From the NCBI RefSeq assembly GCF_026162625.1, contig NZ_JAOTBD010000009.1:1-64000 (forward strand): 64,000 nt of DNA, read 5' to 3'. The position numbers and the translations under genes were made by a program. Positions 30,798 through 40,178 of this stretch are shown here, one piece after another. The notes under the pieces are model-generated. The model saw only the letters and a program-made list of their open reading frames with translations. It was not told where the DNA came from and made no database searches. Source of the DNA: Paracoccus beibuensis. Its GTDB lineage: Bacteria; Pseudomonadota; Alphaproteobacteria; Rhodobacterales; Rhodobacteraceae. Each line of letters starts with the position of its first letter. The stretch's first letter is position 1.

Positions 30798-31186
30798 TGA
30801 CGACCGAGCTGACCGTCCTTGCCCTGGCGGTGATCCTGCAGGGATTGCAGTTCGTGCTGTTCTCGGTCCTGGCGAACCTGCAGGTTGGGCCGAAGGTCGC
30901 CATGGGGCCGCGCGACAACGCGCCGACCCTGAAGGGCCAGGCCGGTCGCGCCCAACGTGCGCTGAGCAACCACTTCGAGGGGCTGGTCCTCTTCACCGCT
31001 GCTGTCCTGGTGGTGACGCTGGGGGAACAGGCGACCGGTTTCACCGCGACCTGCGCCTGGATCTATCTGATCGCCCGCGTGATATATCTGCCAGCCTATC
31101 TGCTGGGCTGGGTGCCGTGGCGGTCGGTCATCTGGGCGATAGGCTTTGCCGCCACCATGCTCATGATCCTGGCGAGCCTGTTATAG
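30794..31186 (+). CDS. MAPEG-family membrane protein
   Basis: The 130-residue protein has four predicted transmembrane helices and MAPEG features (GRAQRALSNHFEGLVLFTA and ARVIYLPAYLLGWVPWRS). Bacterial members are of uncertain function, possibly glutathione- or lipid-linked. The start overlaps the stop of the preceding small gene. It lies between sucB and lpdA in the 2-oxoglutarate dehydrogenase operon. Confidence 0.8.
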   Translation: MMTTELTVLALAVILQGLQFVLFSVLANLQVGPKVAMGPRDNAPTLKGQAGRAQRALSNHFEGLVLFTAAVLVVTLGEQATGFTATCAWIYLIARVIYLPAYLLGWVPWRSVIWAIGFAATMLMILASLL

Positions 31187-31258
31187 GCGGCCGAAACACA
31201 TATCGCTTGCGGGTTCCTGACACCGGTCTGGCGGCCCGCCTGACAAAAGGAAAGAAAC

Positions 31259-32647
31259 ATGTATGACCTCATCGTGATCGGCGCCGGCCCCGGCGGCTAT
31301 GTCTGCGCCATCCGGGCGGCACAGCTGGGCCTCAAGGTCGCCTGTGTCGAATCGCGCGAGACCCTGGGCGGCACCTGCCTGAACGTCGGCTGCATCCCGT
31401 CGAAGGCGCTGCTGCACGGCACGCACATGCTGCACGAGGCGCACGAGAACTTCGAGAAGATGGGCCTGATGGGCGCGCATGTCGAAGTCGACTGGACGAA
31501 GATGCAGGGCTACAAGGCCGAAACGGTCGCGGGTAACACCAAGGGCATCGAGTTCCTGTTCAAGAAGAACAAGGTCGAGTGGATCAAGGGCTGGGCGACG
31601 ATCGAAGCCCCCGGCCGCGTGAAGGTCGGCGACACGGTCCACGAGGCAAAGAACATCGTCATCGCCACGGGCTCGGTCCCCCAGGGCCTGCGCGGGGTCG
31701 AGGTCGACAATGCCGGCGGAGTCATCGTGGATTCGACCGGCGCGCTGGCGCTGCCGAAGATCCCCAAGTCGATGGTCGTCATCGGCGCGGGCGTGATCGG
31801 ACTGGAGCTGGGTTCGGTCTATGCCCGCCTTGGCGCAGACGTGACGGTTCTGGAATACCTGGACGTGATCACCCCCGGCATGGACGGCGAGGTGCAGAAG
31901 CAGTTCCAGAAGATGCTGACGAAGCAGGGGCTGAAGTTCACCCTCGGCGCCGCCGTCAAGTCGGCCGAGGTGCAGAATGGCACCGCCAAGATCACCTATG
32001 CGCTGAAGAAGGACGACAGCGAACAGGTGGTCGAGGCCGATTGCGTCCTGGTCGCCACCGGCCGCCGCCCACATGTGGACGGTCTGGGCCTCGAAGCGCT
32101 TGGCGTCGAGGAGACCGACCGCGGCTTCGTCAAGATCGACGACCACTGGTCCACCAACGTCAAGGGCATCTATGCCATCGGCGACGCGGTGCCTGGCCCG
32201 ATGCTGGCCCACAAGGCCGAGGATGAGGGCATGGCCGTCGCCGACATCATCGCCGGCAAGCATGGCCACGTGAACTACGGCGTCATCCCCGGCGTCATCT
32301 ACACGACGCCTGAAGTCGCCAGCGTCGGCCTGACCGAGGAAGCTGCCAAGGAAGGCGGCCGCAAGGTCAAGGTCGGCAAGTTCCCCTTCATGGGCAATGC
32401 CCGTGCGAAGGCGCAGTTCCTGGGCGAAGGCTTCGTCAAGCTGATCGTGGATGCGCAGACCGACCGTATCCTGGGCTGCCACATCATCGGCCCGTCGGCC
32501 GGCGACCTGATCCACGAGGTCTGCGTCGCGATGGAGTTCGGCGCCGCGGCCGAGGATCTGGCCCTGACGTGCCACGCGCATCCCACCGTTTCGGAAGCCG
32601 TGCGCGAAGCGGCACTGGCCTGCGGCACCGGCGCAATCCATGTCTGA
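31259..32647 (+). CDS. lpdA: Dihydrolipoamide dehydrogenase (E3)
   Basis: The 462-residue flavoprotein reoxidises the lipoyl groups of SucB with NAD. It has FAD site [17 protein letters not shown], redox cysteines C40 and C45 in [19 protein letters not shown] site [17 protein letters not shown], and the C-terminal H-x4-E of [17 protein letters not shown] precedes the ATG. Its last 8 bases overlap the next gene, a lytic transglycosylase. Confidence 0.97.
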   Translation: MYDLIVIGAGPGGYVCAIRAAQLGLKVACVESRETLGGTCLNVGCIPSKALLHGTHMLHEAHENFEKMGLMGAHVEVDWTKMQGYKAETVAGNTKGIEFLFKKNKVEWIKGWATIEAPGRVKVGDTVHEAKNIVIATGSVPQGLRGVEVDNAGGVIVDSTGALALPKIPKSMVVIGAGVIGLELGSVYARLGADVTVLEYLDVITPGMDGEVQKQFQKMLTKQGLKFTLGAAVKSAEVQNGTAKITYALKKDDSEQVVEADCVLVATGRRPHVDGLGLEALGVEETDRGFVKIDDHWSTNVKGIYAIGDAVPGPMLAHKAEDEGMAVADIIAGKHGHVNYGVIPGVIYTTPEVASVGLTEEAAKEGGRKVKVGKFPFMGNARAKAQFLGEGFVKLIVDAQTDRILGCHIIGPSAGDLIHEVCVAMEFGAAAEDLALTCHAHPTVSEAVREAALACGTGAIHV

Positions 32648-33128
32648 CCTGCACCCGATGGCGGATTGGGGCCGTCGCGGACTGCTGCTGTCGGTTCTTG
32701 CTCTCGCCGCTTGCGGCGGGGGACGATCGCGCGGACGCGACCAGCTGACCGGATCAGGGCTCTACCCGAACGAGACGCCTTATATCCGGCAGCGCATCAA
32801 CTTCTGGTCACGCCACTACGGCGTGCCCAGTTCTCTGGTGCAACGCGTCGTCCTGCGAGAGTCGAGCCATCGGCCCGAGGCCCGCAACGGCAGCTACCAC
32901 GGCCTGATGCAGATCGCGCCGCAGACGGCGCGGACGATGGGCTATCGAGGCCCGGATCGCGGTCTTCTGGATGCCGACACGAACCTGCGCTATGGCGTCA
33001 AGTATCTGCGCGGCGCTTGGCTTGTCGCAGAAGGCGACGCTGACCGCGCAGTCATGTGGTATTCCCGCGGCTATTACTACGAGGCCAAGCGCAAGGGGCT
33101 GCTGAAGAAAACCGGGCTGCGCGGTTAG
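32640..33128 (+). CDS. Lytic transglycosylase-like lipoprotein
   Basis: The 162-residue protein has a lipobox (LALAACGGG) and an SLT domain with catalytic-type glutamate in [20 protein letters not shown], followed by [12 protein letters not shown] and [10 protein letters not shown]. Such enzymes cleave peptidoglycan glycan strands. It is shorter than most SLT proteins. Its start overlaps the lpdA end by 8 bases, so it is translated from the same mRNA. It converges with a second SLT gene 5 bases away. Confidence 0.8.
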   Translation: MSDLHPMADWGRRGLLLSVLALAACGGGRSRGRDQLTGSGLYPNETPYIRQRINFWSRHYGVPSSLVQRVVLRESSHRPEARNGSYHGLMQIAPQTARTMGYRGPDRGLLDADTNLRYGVKYLRGAWLVAEGDADRAVMWYSRGYYYEAKRKGLLKKTGLRG

Positions 33129-33133
33129 ACCGT

Positions 33134-33754
33134 TCAGCCCCCCGCGATGATGCGGACATAGTTCCGCGTCTCGCGATAGGGCGGGATGCCGCCATATTTC
33201 TGCACCGCGCCCGGACCGGCGTTATAGGCCGCCAAGGCGAGCGTCCAGTTGCCGAACTGGTTGTACATCATCCGGAGATAGCGCGCCCCGCCGTTGAGGT
33301 TTTGGACGGGATCGCTTGGGTTGACACCCAGCTTGGCCGCCGTTCCCGGCATCAACTGCGCCAGGCCCATCGCGCCCTTATGGGACCGCGCATTCGGGTT
33401 CCAGCCCGACTCCTGCTGCACCAGCCTCAGAAACAGGTCCTCGGGGATGCCGTGGCGCTGTGCGGCCTGGCGGGCATGGGGCAGATATTCGCTGCGCCGA
33501 CCGGTATAGCGCGGGATGGTCGGCGTCACGTCGAGCGCGACGGCACCCTCGCGGCCACCGGGACGCAGGCGTGCCGACTGCTGGTACTGGGTCGCCAAGC
33601 GCGAATCCATCAGGCGGGTCTGGCGTGCAAACTGCTCTGCCCGGGACTTCGACGAGCTGCCCGAGAGGCGAAGCCCCTCTGCCGATGCCGGCAGCGCAAC
33701 CGCCACCAACGCCATCGCACAGACTGCCGCTTTCAGGGAATGGCCGATCCGCAT
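33134..33754 (-). CDS. Lytic transglycosylase (SLT domain)
   Basis: The 206-residue protein has a signal peptide ([11 protein letters not shown]) and a C-terminal SLT domain: [20 protein letters not shown] with the catalytic glutamate, [27 protein letters not shown] and [17 protein letters not shown]. It cleaves peptidoglycan in the periplasm. The domain order and length are typical of MltE/Slt-like minimal enzymes. It is transcribed towards the preceding SLT gene. Confidence 0.9.
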   Translation of the reverse strand: MRIGHSLKAAVCAMALVAVALPASAEGLRLSGSSSKSRAEQFARQTRLMDSRLATQYQQSARLRPGGREGAVALDVTPTIPRYTGRRSEYLPHARQAAQRHGIPEDLFLRLVQQESGWNPNARSHKGAMGLAQLMPGTAAKLGVNPSDPVQNLNGGARYLRMMYNQFGNWTLALAAYNAGPGAVQKYGGIPPYRETRNYVRIIAGG

Positions 33755-33968
33755 ATTCTCCGCCCTCGTTCTTTGTCAGCTTCGGCTTTGCCGTTTTCCC
33801 GAGACTATACATGAAATGGCCCCTGCCGCCAGTCGTTGGATCGGCGTCGATCCCGCAGCCGGTGCCGTGCGCGGCTTTACGCCCGGTGCTCCGGGGCGGG
33901 AACGGCTTGCAGCCCTGGCCCGCCCTGCGCTAGACCAGCGTGAAACACATCACTCGAGGATTCCCGTC

Positions 33969-34448
33969 ATGGCAGGCAGCGTCAACAAGGTCATTCTGAT
34001 CGGCAATCTGGGCCGCGACCCCGAGATCCGCAGCTTCCAGAATGGCGGCAAGGTTGCCAACCTGCGCATCGCGACGTCCGAGACCTGGAAGGACCGCAAC
34101 ACCGGTGAACGCCGCGAACGGACCGAGTGGCACACCGTGTCCATCATGTCCGAAGGGCTCGTGGGTGTGGTGGAGCGTTTCCTCAAGAAGGGCAGCAAGG
34201 TCTATATCGAGGGGCAGCTCGAGACCCGCAAGTGGCAGGACCAGTCCGGCCAGGACCGCTATTCGACCGAGGTCGTGCTGCGCGGCCTGAACGGCACGCT
34301 GCAGATGCTGGACGGCCGGGGCGAGGGCGGCGGCAACGGTGGCGGCGGGATGAGCGGCGGCTATGACGACTACAACTCACGGGGAGGTTCGGCCGGCGGT
34401 GCCACGGCTGGCAGCCGCCCCGACTACGACGATGAGATCCCGTTCTAA
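33969..34448 (+). CDS. ssb: Single-stranded DNA-binding protein
   Basis: The 159-residue protein has an OB fold (residues about 4-110, [38 protein letters not shown]), a glycine-rich linker and the acidic tip DYDDEIPF that recruits repair and replication partners. The ATG at 33969 gives the canonical start. It marks the end of the core block; the accessory patch begins right after it. Confidence 0.97.
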   Translation: MAGSVNKVILIGNLGRDPEIRSFQNGGKVANLRIATSETWKDRNTGERRERTEWHTVSIMSEGLVGVVERFLKKGSKVYIEGQLETRKWQDQSGQDRYSTEVVLRGLNGTLQMLDGRGEGGGNGGGGMSGGYDDYNSRGGSAGGATAGSRPDYDDEIPF

Positions 34449-35000
34449 AGTCGATCTCTCGATGGTCTGGAACCTTTTCTCCGCGAGGAACCTACTCGAA
34501 GGGTTGATCTGAACGGCAAATAGAATTCGGTGTTGCGGCCTGTGGCCACGGCCCGCCTAAACATCGTTCTCGTTGATCGAACAGTCGTCATACCCCGATC
34601 CGAGATGGACCGAAGTGCGCCTCCCCCTTGCCGCGTCAAGCGACGTCTTGATCGCGGCGGTGTCGGGTGCGTTGAGGCGGTTCGTGGCGGCAATGCCGGC
34701 CTGTATCCGGGTGTCGCAACATGATCATCATCGAAGCTGTTCGGGCCGCAGGTCCGGCTGCAACTTGTCTTGAGAGGCCGCAGACCGGCCGGCATTTCCA
34801 GAAATTCCGGCTTGCGTCACCTGTAACGCGCGGACCGCGTCGCAAGCGTCGCTGCATGATAATCCTATCGCCAGGCGCGCTCGATGTGGCGGACAGTCAT
34901 GCCCGCGTCGGCGCTTGATGATGCCAACCTGTCATAATGCGGTGGGCGCTGGACCCTCTTGGCCTTCCGGAGAACCGTAATCCGTGTTTGCGGCGCACCT
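34449..35000. other. No recognisable gene
   Basis: Short frames only, with no domain or credible ribosome site. The minus strand has a coding-like run near 34570-34720 (AGIAATNRLNAPDTAAIK among its residues) that stops without a start. It is probably decayed mobile DNA next to the IS66 scrap. Confidence 0.35.
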
Positions 35001-35144
35001 TCTTTCAGCTTGATGCTTGAAGTTCCAAGGCAGCAGTTTGTCGATTTCTGCCTGTGGGTGACCGGCGGCCACGGCTTCCAAGGTCGCCTTGAGATAGGCG
35101 GAGGGTTCGACGCTGTTTATCTTTGCGGTGGCAATCAGTGAGGC
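35001..35144 (-). pseudogene. IS66 transposase (TnpC) C-terminal fragment
   Basis: The minus strand encodes VEPSAYLKATLEAVAAGHPQ and IDKLLPWNF, the well-conserved C-terminus of IS66-family TnpC. Only about 48 residues remain and there is no start. Confidence 0.75.
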
Positions 35145-35233
35145 TCTACGCGTCCAGGATCGACCGCCCTCTGCCCGCATAGTCGGGATGGTCGCCGATG
35201 GTGAAGGGGCGACCGGAGCCGCCCCGACGTTGG

Positions 35234-35336
35234 TTACTTCTTGTCGTCAGCCTTGCGGGGATTGGTGACCGCTTCCTTGTCATCAGTCTTCCCAACCACC
35301 TCGTAGCGGCCTTCCCAGCCCTTCGGCTCTTCCTTG
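35234..35336 (-). pseudogene. C-terminal fragment of an unknown protein cut by IS DNA
   Basis: Minus-strand residues GWEGRYEVVGKTDDKEAVTN and a lysine-rich end precede a TAA at 35236-35234. Upstream, the frame runs straight into the IS3 left end at 35337, so the 5' part is missing. The family is unknown. Confidence 0.45.
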
Positions 35337-35594
35337 TGGACCTGTCCCGGTTTCGTTCCGGTCTTCTGAGAGCGATGTTCGCCAAGAAAGAGACTGGATA
35401 TGGCAGCGACACACAGCGACGAGTTCAAGCGGGATGCGGTTCGCATCGCGCTCACCAGCGGTCTGACACGGCGCCAAGTCGCGTCGGATCGTGGAGTGGG
35501 ACTTTCGACGCTGGGAAAATGGATTCGGGCGATTTCCGAAGAGGCTTGGGTTCCCGAACGGGATGCCGATCTTCTTCGCGAGAATGAACGGCTG
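35337..35594 (+). mobile_element. Truncated IS3 copy (left 258 bp)
   Basis: It matches 6684-6941 base for base without gaps and with about 5 differences by eye, including the 27-bp terminal repeat and the first 65 codons of orfA (start 35400). It breaks off after GAACGGCTG and is followed by phage-like sequence. The orfA fragment cannot make a transposase. Confidence 0.9.
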
Positions 35595-35687
35595 TCCCCC
35601 GGCACCTTCGCCGCGGCCTCAGCCATCGCAACGGCTACCGCTCTTGTCGCTCGCTTCTGGGCGCAGCGAACCCTAGAGGGCCGAGAC

Positions 35688-35914
35688 ATGTGCAGCAAGC
35701 GCACCACCAAGACGGTCGCAGCGGGTGCTGCTGCCGTCATCGCCCCGGCCACTCCGTTCATCGCGGGCTGGGAGGGCAAACGCACTACGCGTACCAGGAC
35801 ATCGTCGGCGTCTGGACGATCCGCTACGGTAGCACGGCCGGAGTGCGCCCTGGCGACTATAAAACCGACGCCGAGTGCGAGGCACTGCTGCGGCAGGAGG
35901 TTGGGGAGTTCTGA
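35688..35914 (+). pseudogene. Phage lysozyme (GH24 endolysin) remnant
   Basis: From the ATG at 35688 the product starts MCSKRTTKTVAAGAAAVIAP and reaches FIAGWEG, the catalytic-glutamate segment of phage lysozymes. A frameshift near 35777 moves the continuation AYQDIVGVWTIRYG and RPGDYKTDAECEALLRQEV to another frame. The rest of the enzyme (about 100 residues) is missing. Cys in TICYG-type positions is replaced by Arg. Confidence 0.7.
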
Positions 35915-35951
35915 GGTCGGATAGATGCCTGCGTCGCCGATCGCGTGCCGG

Positions 35952-36014
35952 TCAGCGTGCAGGCCAGTAGGCGAAGGGCTCGACGCCGTTGATCTTGCAG
36001 GTTCCGATCAGTGA
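35952..36014 (-). pseudogene. IS66 TnpC scrap
   Basis: Twenty codons (SLIGTCKINGVEPFAYWPAR) correspond to the same TnpC C-terminal region as 35001-35144, ending in a stop. It is a separate, more decayed copy. Confidence 0.55.
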
Positions 36015-36026
36015 CCCGATGCGGCC

Positions 36027-36176
36027 TCACGCGACCCCGTGCCGCCGCGCAACGGTGTTCACGGTCACGCCCGGCATCAGCGTCTCCGCCACGATCCGCG
36101 CCTTCACCTCATCCGGCCACTTCCGGTTCCGACGGCCGCGGCCGCCAGCCGGGAGAAGCTCCAATGCAGACTCCAT
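36027..36176 (-). pseudogene. IS66-type TnpA (OrfA) N-terminal fragment
   Basis: The ATG at 36176 opens a frame with [20 protein letters not shown] and [11 protein letters not shown], the helix-turn-helix of the IS66-family accessory protein TnpA, then a stop after 49 residues. The normal protein is more than twice as long. Confidence 0.65.
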
Positions 36177-36455
36177 GGAGAAACTCCGTCCCAACAATAA
36201 GCACAGTCCAATGAATCGATCAGGATGCCGCGCGGAAGGTGGGGGCAGAGAACGCTTACCTACGTTCGGCAGTCGGTTCCCGATGCTCTGGCGAAGCTGT
36301 CGCCTGATCTCCAAGTCCTGACAGATCTTACCGAGCGAAGCTGCAGCAGACCTCAGAGAATCAGTTACGTGAGGCTATGGCAGCAACTCGGGCGATGGCT
36401 GCGCAATGAGGTGCCGGAAGCCGCGCTACGTTCGGCCGAGGTGGCGGCGGTAGCA
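36177..36455. other. No recognisable gene
   Basis: A coding-like run ([20 protein letters not shown]) near 36340-36400 on the plus strand could be the tail of a phage lysis-accessory protein, but it has stops on both sides. Nothing else is visible. Confidence 0.3.
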
Positions 36456-37370
36456 TCAAATTAAACGAAGCTGCCGGTGGCCGGGTACCAATTCCAGAAC
36501 CTCGGCCACCTCGATGTCTTTCGTGAGGCCACCGCCAGACAGCTTCTGGACCTCTACGACTCTGCAACGCAGAGAGTCCGAAGCTGATAGAGCAACATCT
36601 CCATTGGCAACCTTCATAGAAAATTCGTCGTCGGTGACGGTTGCTGTGAAGTGTTTCTCGCCCCCATCGCTAAAACGCCAGACGTAGCCATCTCTGAAGA
36701 GAGCCGTGACGAGTTTCAGCCAAGCAATCCGCCCTGACCTGATTTCTTCTGGTGCATCATCGATCAGCTCTGGAACGTTCAGGGATGGAAGATCTGCCTT
36801 CTTAAGCACCACGTCTCTGTCAGGGCCATCGGTGAAGCGCACTTGATTTAGACCCTCAATCCGCTCGAGCTTCTTCCCAAAATCTTCAACAGAGCGCCGG
36901 GTGTCTGTGTCCTGCAGGAGAATCATTGTCCGGTTATCAACGGTGATCGATTGATCACCGAGGACAATGGTTGTCGTATCGTTGAAGTTTTCCTCTAATC
37001 GTTCAGGACGCCGCCCCCGCAGCCAGCGCAGGGCAACCAACAGTCCACCACCAAGTGCGCCAACGTTTAGAAGGAGATCAGTCAGGCCTTTAGCGTTAGC
37101 GATCCGGTCTTCAGAGGTGACTACATGCTCAATGAGGTCGCTCACCGCAGAGAAGAACGAGACGTCGATATCAAGGATTGCGTCAAAGCTTCCTTCAGCA
37201 GTCGCTTTGACCTTCAGCCGAGCGTCCGCGCGCTTGCCGTTCACGGCCTTGTTAGCGCTTCTCACGATGCTGCCCAATGCCAGCAGGGCCGGCGCCAAAT
37301 CAGCAACATCTATTTCATGCTCGGTGAATGCGGATCCGTCAAAAATGAAACGGAAGGTCTGCTCGCTCAT
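36456..37370 (-). CDS. Uncharacterised membrane-anchored protein
   Basis: The 304-residue protein begins MSEQTFRFIFDGSAFTEHEI. An N-terminal soluble domain (about 1-110) is followed by one hydrophobic segment (GLTDLLLNVGALGGGLLVAL, about 118-140), basic residues, then a soluble domain (about 150-225) and a C-terminal beta-rich domain with YVWRFSDGGEKHFTATVTDD and GDVALSASDSLRCRVVEVQK. I recall this layout in uncharacterised proteins of mobile regions but cannot name a function. GC content is lower than in the core genes, which suggests transfer. It is intact while its neighbours are decayed. The start at 37370 is chosen over an arginine-rich upstream extension. Confidence 0.7.
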   Translation of the reverse strand: MSEQTFRFIFDGSAFTEHEIDVADLAPALLALGSIVRSANKAVNGKRADARLKVKATAEGSFDAILDIDVSFFSAVSDLIEHVVTSEDRIANAKGLTDLLLNVGALGGGLLVALRWLRGRRPERLEENFNDTTTIVLGDQSITVDNRTMILLQDTDTRRSVEDFGKKLERIEGLNQVRFTDGPDRDVVLKKADLPSLNVPELIDDAPEEIRSGRIAWLKLVTALFRDGYVWRFSDGGEKHFTATVTDDEFSMKVANGDVALSASDSLRCRVVEVQKLSGGGLTKDIEVAEVLELVPGHRQLRLI

Positions 37371-37527
37371 CTGCCATCTGCTTTGATGCTTTGTGCCCTG
37401 CTTAGGACATCTTGCGGTGACATGTCTTGGAGAAGAGGCTCCGTGGCACCGCGGATATCCGATCAGGAAGCGAGCCCATTGCCTGAGTGTTCCCGCCCCG
37501 TTCTCACGTACAGGAGAAGGCATCGCC

Positions 37528-37743
37528 ATGCCGATCACATATTATCACCTCCGCTGCATCTGCGGCTACGAAGGACACGCTGCGCTTTCGCGGTGGCTGC
37601 ACTGGGACGAGTTGCGCATGAGGGCAGCCTGCCGGCAGTGCCGATGCCGGCAGGTGAACGACCTCATTATGATGCCAGGACCGGACGGAGAGAAGATGTG
37701 GTCGCGGGCGGTGCCGCGTGATCTGACGGTGATTGAGGTCTAA
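37528..37743 (+). CDS. Small cysteine-rich protein, zinc-ribbon-like
   Basis: The 71-residue protein has CICGYEGHA and later CRQCRCRQV, giving paired cysteines that could bind one zinc. AGGAGAAGG precedes the ATG at 37528. It lies divergent from the membrane protein gene with about 160 bases between. The function is unknown. Confidence 0.55.
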   Translation: MPITYYHLRCICGYEGHAALSRWLHWDELRMRAACRQCRCRQVNDLIMMPGPDGEKMWSRAVPRDLTVIEV

Positions 37744-38030
37744 CTGGGTTTTACATCGGTCGATGTCAGCCATTGATCTGGTAAACGGGATCATCGGCTG
37801 GTTCTACCGCACAGGCCTTCGAAAGCGTTGGAATAAGGCAGCCACTTATCACGCCCCAAGCGCTGAAGGAAAGAAGCGAGAACATCCTTCGGGTTTTTCT
37901 TCGGGACTCTTTGGGAGATTGCGGCTGAAAACGGTCTAAGTTGGCCGTATGTTCTCAATTCAGCAAAACCTGCTGGCTGGTACTCGCTGCCGACAAAGCA
38001 GTGAGAACTAACGGTTTTTCAGTGATCGGC
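37744..38030. other. Non-coding stretch before tRNA-Gly
   Basis: No convincing gene. It contains the downstream side of the tRNA-Gly 3' end, where integrative elements commonly insert, but I found no repeat of the tRNA 3' end. Confidence 0.4.
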
Positions 38031-38104
38031 TGGAGCGGGTGAAGGGAATCGAACCCTCGTCGTAAGCTTGGGAAGCTTCTGCTCTACCATTGAGCTACAC
38101 CCGC
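38031..38104 (-). tRNA. tRNA-Gly (anticodon CCC)
   Basis: Reading the minus strand, the acceptor GCGGGTG pairs with CACCCGC, the D arm is GCTC/GAGC, the anticodon loop is TTCCCAA (CCC) and the T arm is GAGGG-TTCGATT-CCCTT; an encoded CCA ends at 38031. The first anticodon-stem pair is a G-A mismatch. The 3' end faces the accessory patch. Confidence 0.93.
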
Positions 38105-38144
38105 ACAGGAATCGCGTAGCGCACGCCGTGGGCAGCGTCAACCC

Positions 38145-38567
38145 TCAGCGCAGGCCCATATCCGAAAGCGCCGCCGCGATCGCCGGAGGCAGCGGCTCCT
38201 CGAGGGCACGGCCCTGCGGAAGGTCATGGGGCGCATCGGCCGGCGCAAGATAGCGCCAGCCTTGGAACGGGCGGCGCGGAACGGCAGCGACACGCACAAG
38301 ATCACGGTCGAGTAGCAAGCCGCAGCGGCGGATGCCATCGTCGCCCTCGACGGGCTCCAGCGCAAGGATACGCTGTCGCGCCATCATGACGCCTTTGAAC
38401 ACCCAGAAGATCGATCCGCCGGCCAGCAGCTCGCCTTCCCGCTTTGGCCACATGCGCGTGACGTGGCGGGCCGGGTTCACCCCGAACCGCTGCGCCTGCC
38501 AGGCAGCCAGATCGGCAGGCTCCTCGGCACCCACGCAGAGCTTCATCATGTGCAATTTCGGCGTCAT
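38145..38567 (-). CDS. DUF1489 family protein
   Basis: The 140-residue protein (KLHMMKLCVGAEEPADLAAW, RMWPKREGELLAGGSIFWVF, LLLDRDLVRVAAVPRRPFQG) matches DUF1489, a conserved alphaproteobacterial family of unknown function, possibly RNA-linked because it commonly lies near translation or tRNA genes. It sits between tRNA-Gly and tig, separated from tig by a terminator. Confidence 0.85.
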   Translation of the reverse strand: MTPKLHMMKLCVGAEEPADLAAWQAQRFGVNPARHVTRMWPKREGELLAGGSIFWVFKGVMMARQRILALEPVEGDDGIRRCGLLLDRDLVRVAAVPRRPFQGWRYLAPADAPHDLPQGRALEEPLPPAIAAALSDMGLR

Positions 38568-38635
38568 GCGGCTGACCTAGTATCCCCTTGCCGGCTTCTC
38601 AAGATCCCGCTGTGTCGCACGGGCAGCATACAACG

Positions 38636-38662
38636 CAAAAGGCCGCGTCCGAAGACGCGGCC
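38636..38662 (-). terminator. Rho-independent terminator of tig
   Basis: On the minus strand a perfect 9-bp stem GGCCGCGTC/GACGCGGCC with a TTCG tetraloop is followed by TTTT. It lies 20 bases after the tig stop codon. Confidence 0.9.
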
Positions 38663-38683
38663 CCGTTTTCCAGCCCGGCCGGA

Positions 38684-40018
38684 TCAGAGTTCGTCGAGCG
38701 CCTCGACGGCCTTTTCCAGCTCTTCCTTGGTCACGGTCTTTTCTTCGACCTTCGCCTGTTCGGCGATCAGGTCGACCACCTTGTCCTCGAAGATCGGCGC
38801 GCGCAGCTGCTGCTGTGCGGCCTGGTTCTGCTGGATGAACTCGAAGAACTGGCGCTCCTGGCCCGGATACTGGCGCGCGGCGCGCAGCACGGCTTGGGTC
38901 ATCTCCTGGTCGGTGACGGTCACTTCGGCCTTCTGGCCGATCTCGGCCAGCAGCAGGCCAAGGCGCACCCGACGCTCGGCCAGGGACTTGTGCTCCTCCG
39001 TCGGCTCGATCGAGCCGTGGTTGTGGTCGTGGACCTCGGGGTTTTCCTCGTGCCACAGCTGGTGGGCAATCTGCGATGCCTCGGCCTCGACCAGCGAAGC
39101 CGGCAGATCGAACTTGACCTTCTGGTCCAGCTGGTCCAGCAGCGACCGCTTCATCACGGCGCGGGCAGCGCCGGCATATTCGGCCTCCAGACGCTCGGTG
39201 ATCTGCTTCTTCAAGGCTTCAAGGTCCTCGGCGCCGAACTTCTTGGCCAGCTCGTCGTCGATCTCGGCCTCTTTCGGGGCCTTCACGGCCTTGACCTTGC
39301 ATTCGAAGGTCGCGTCCTTGCCGGCCAGGTGCGGGGCGCCGTACTCCTCGGGGAACTTGACCTCGACCTTCAGTTCGTCATCGGCCTTGGCACCGACCAG
39401 CTGATCCTCGAAGCCGGGGATGAAGCTGTTCGAGCCCAGGACCAGCGGATAGTCCTCGGCCTCGCCGCCCTCGAACGCCTCGCCATCGACGAAGCCCTTG
39501 AAGTCGATCACGACCTGGTCGTCGTCCTTGGCCTTGCTGCCCTTGCGGCGATCCTCGAACGACTGCGACGATTTCGCCAGATTCTGCAGCGCCTCGGTGA
39601 CGGCGGCTTCCTCGGCCGGAACGGTCAGCTTTTCCAGCGACAGGCTGGTCAGGTCGACCTCGGGGATGGCGGGCAGCGTCTCGTAGGAGACGTTGACCAC
39701 GACGTCGTCGCCTTCCTTCCAGGTCTCGCCGTTCTCCATCTCGACCTTGGGCTGGGTGGCCGGACGATCGCCCGAGGTCTCCAGGTGGTCGCGCAGCGCC
39801 GTGTCGATGCTGTCCTGCATGGCTTCGCCCAGGATGCGCTGGCCGAACTGCTTCTTCAGCATGGCCATCGGCACCTTGCCCTTGCGGAAGCCCTTCATCT
39901 CGACTTCGGGCTGCGCCTCTTTCAGCTTGGCGTCGACGGCGGCGGCCAGGTCCGCGGCGGGCAGCGTAAACTGATACCCGCGCTTCAGACCGTCGTTCTG
40001 CGTTTCCTTGACCTGCAT
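38684..40018 (-). CDS. tig: Trigger factor, ribosome-bound chaperone
   Basis: The 444-residue protein binds the ribosomal exit tunnel and folds nascent chains. It has the ribosome-binding signature [17 protein letters not shown] (about 43-59), a PPIase (FKBP-like) domain with [20 protein letters not shown] around 185-205, and the helical C-terminal domain ending in acidic and glutamine-rich helices. The ATG at 40018 gives the family start [17 protein letters not shown]. It has a strong terminator and is divergent from selD. Confidence 0.97.
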   Translation of the reverse strand: MQVKETQNDGLKRGYQFTLPAADLAAAVDAKLKEAQPEVEMKGFRKGKVPMAMLKKQFGQRILGEAMQDSIDTALRDHLETSGDRPATQPKVEMENGETWKEGDDVVVNVSYETLPAIPEVDLTSLSLEKLTVPAEEAAVTEALQNLAKSSQSFEDRRKGSKAKDDDQVVIDFKGFVDGEAFEGGEAEDYPLVLGSNSFIPGFEDQLVGAKADDELKVEVKFPEEYGAPHLAGKDATFECKVKAVKAPKEAEIDDELAKKFGAEDLEALKKQITERLEAEYAGAARAVMKRSLLDQLDQKVKFDLPASLVEAEASQIAHQLWHEENPEVHDHNHGSIEPTEEHKSLAERRVRLGLLLAEIGQKAEVTVTDQEMTQAVLRAARQYPGQERQFFEFIQQNQAAQQQLRAPIFEDKVVDLIAEQAKVEEKTVTKEELEKAVEALDEL

Positions 40019-40178
40019 CTTACCCTCGTAGAAAGAAGGGCCACCGATCAGCGGCGGCCTGTAAATTTGCGCCGTTCTAGTCATGTGCAGCCTTGCCTGC
40101 AAGCAGATTGCCGCGGCAGCGCTGGAACATCGTCGCCGGCCTGCGCTATGCTGCCGGCCCAAGGATCAGGAGAGATGG

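Noticed and set aside
31865..31872. Single GTGATCAC inside lpdA (also 61445-61452)
   Set aside because: They lie within coding sequence, unpaired, and are expected by chance.
38031..38104. att duplication of the tRNA-Gly 3' end
   Set aside because: I searched the patch 34449-38030 by eye for a copy of GAAGGGAATCGAACCCTC and did not find one.
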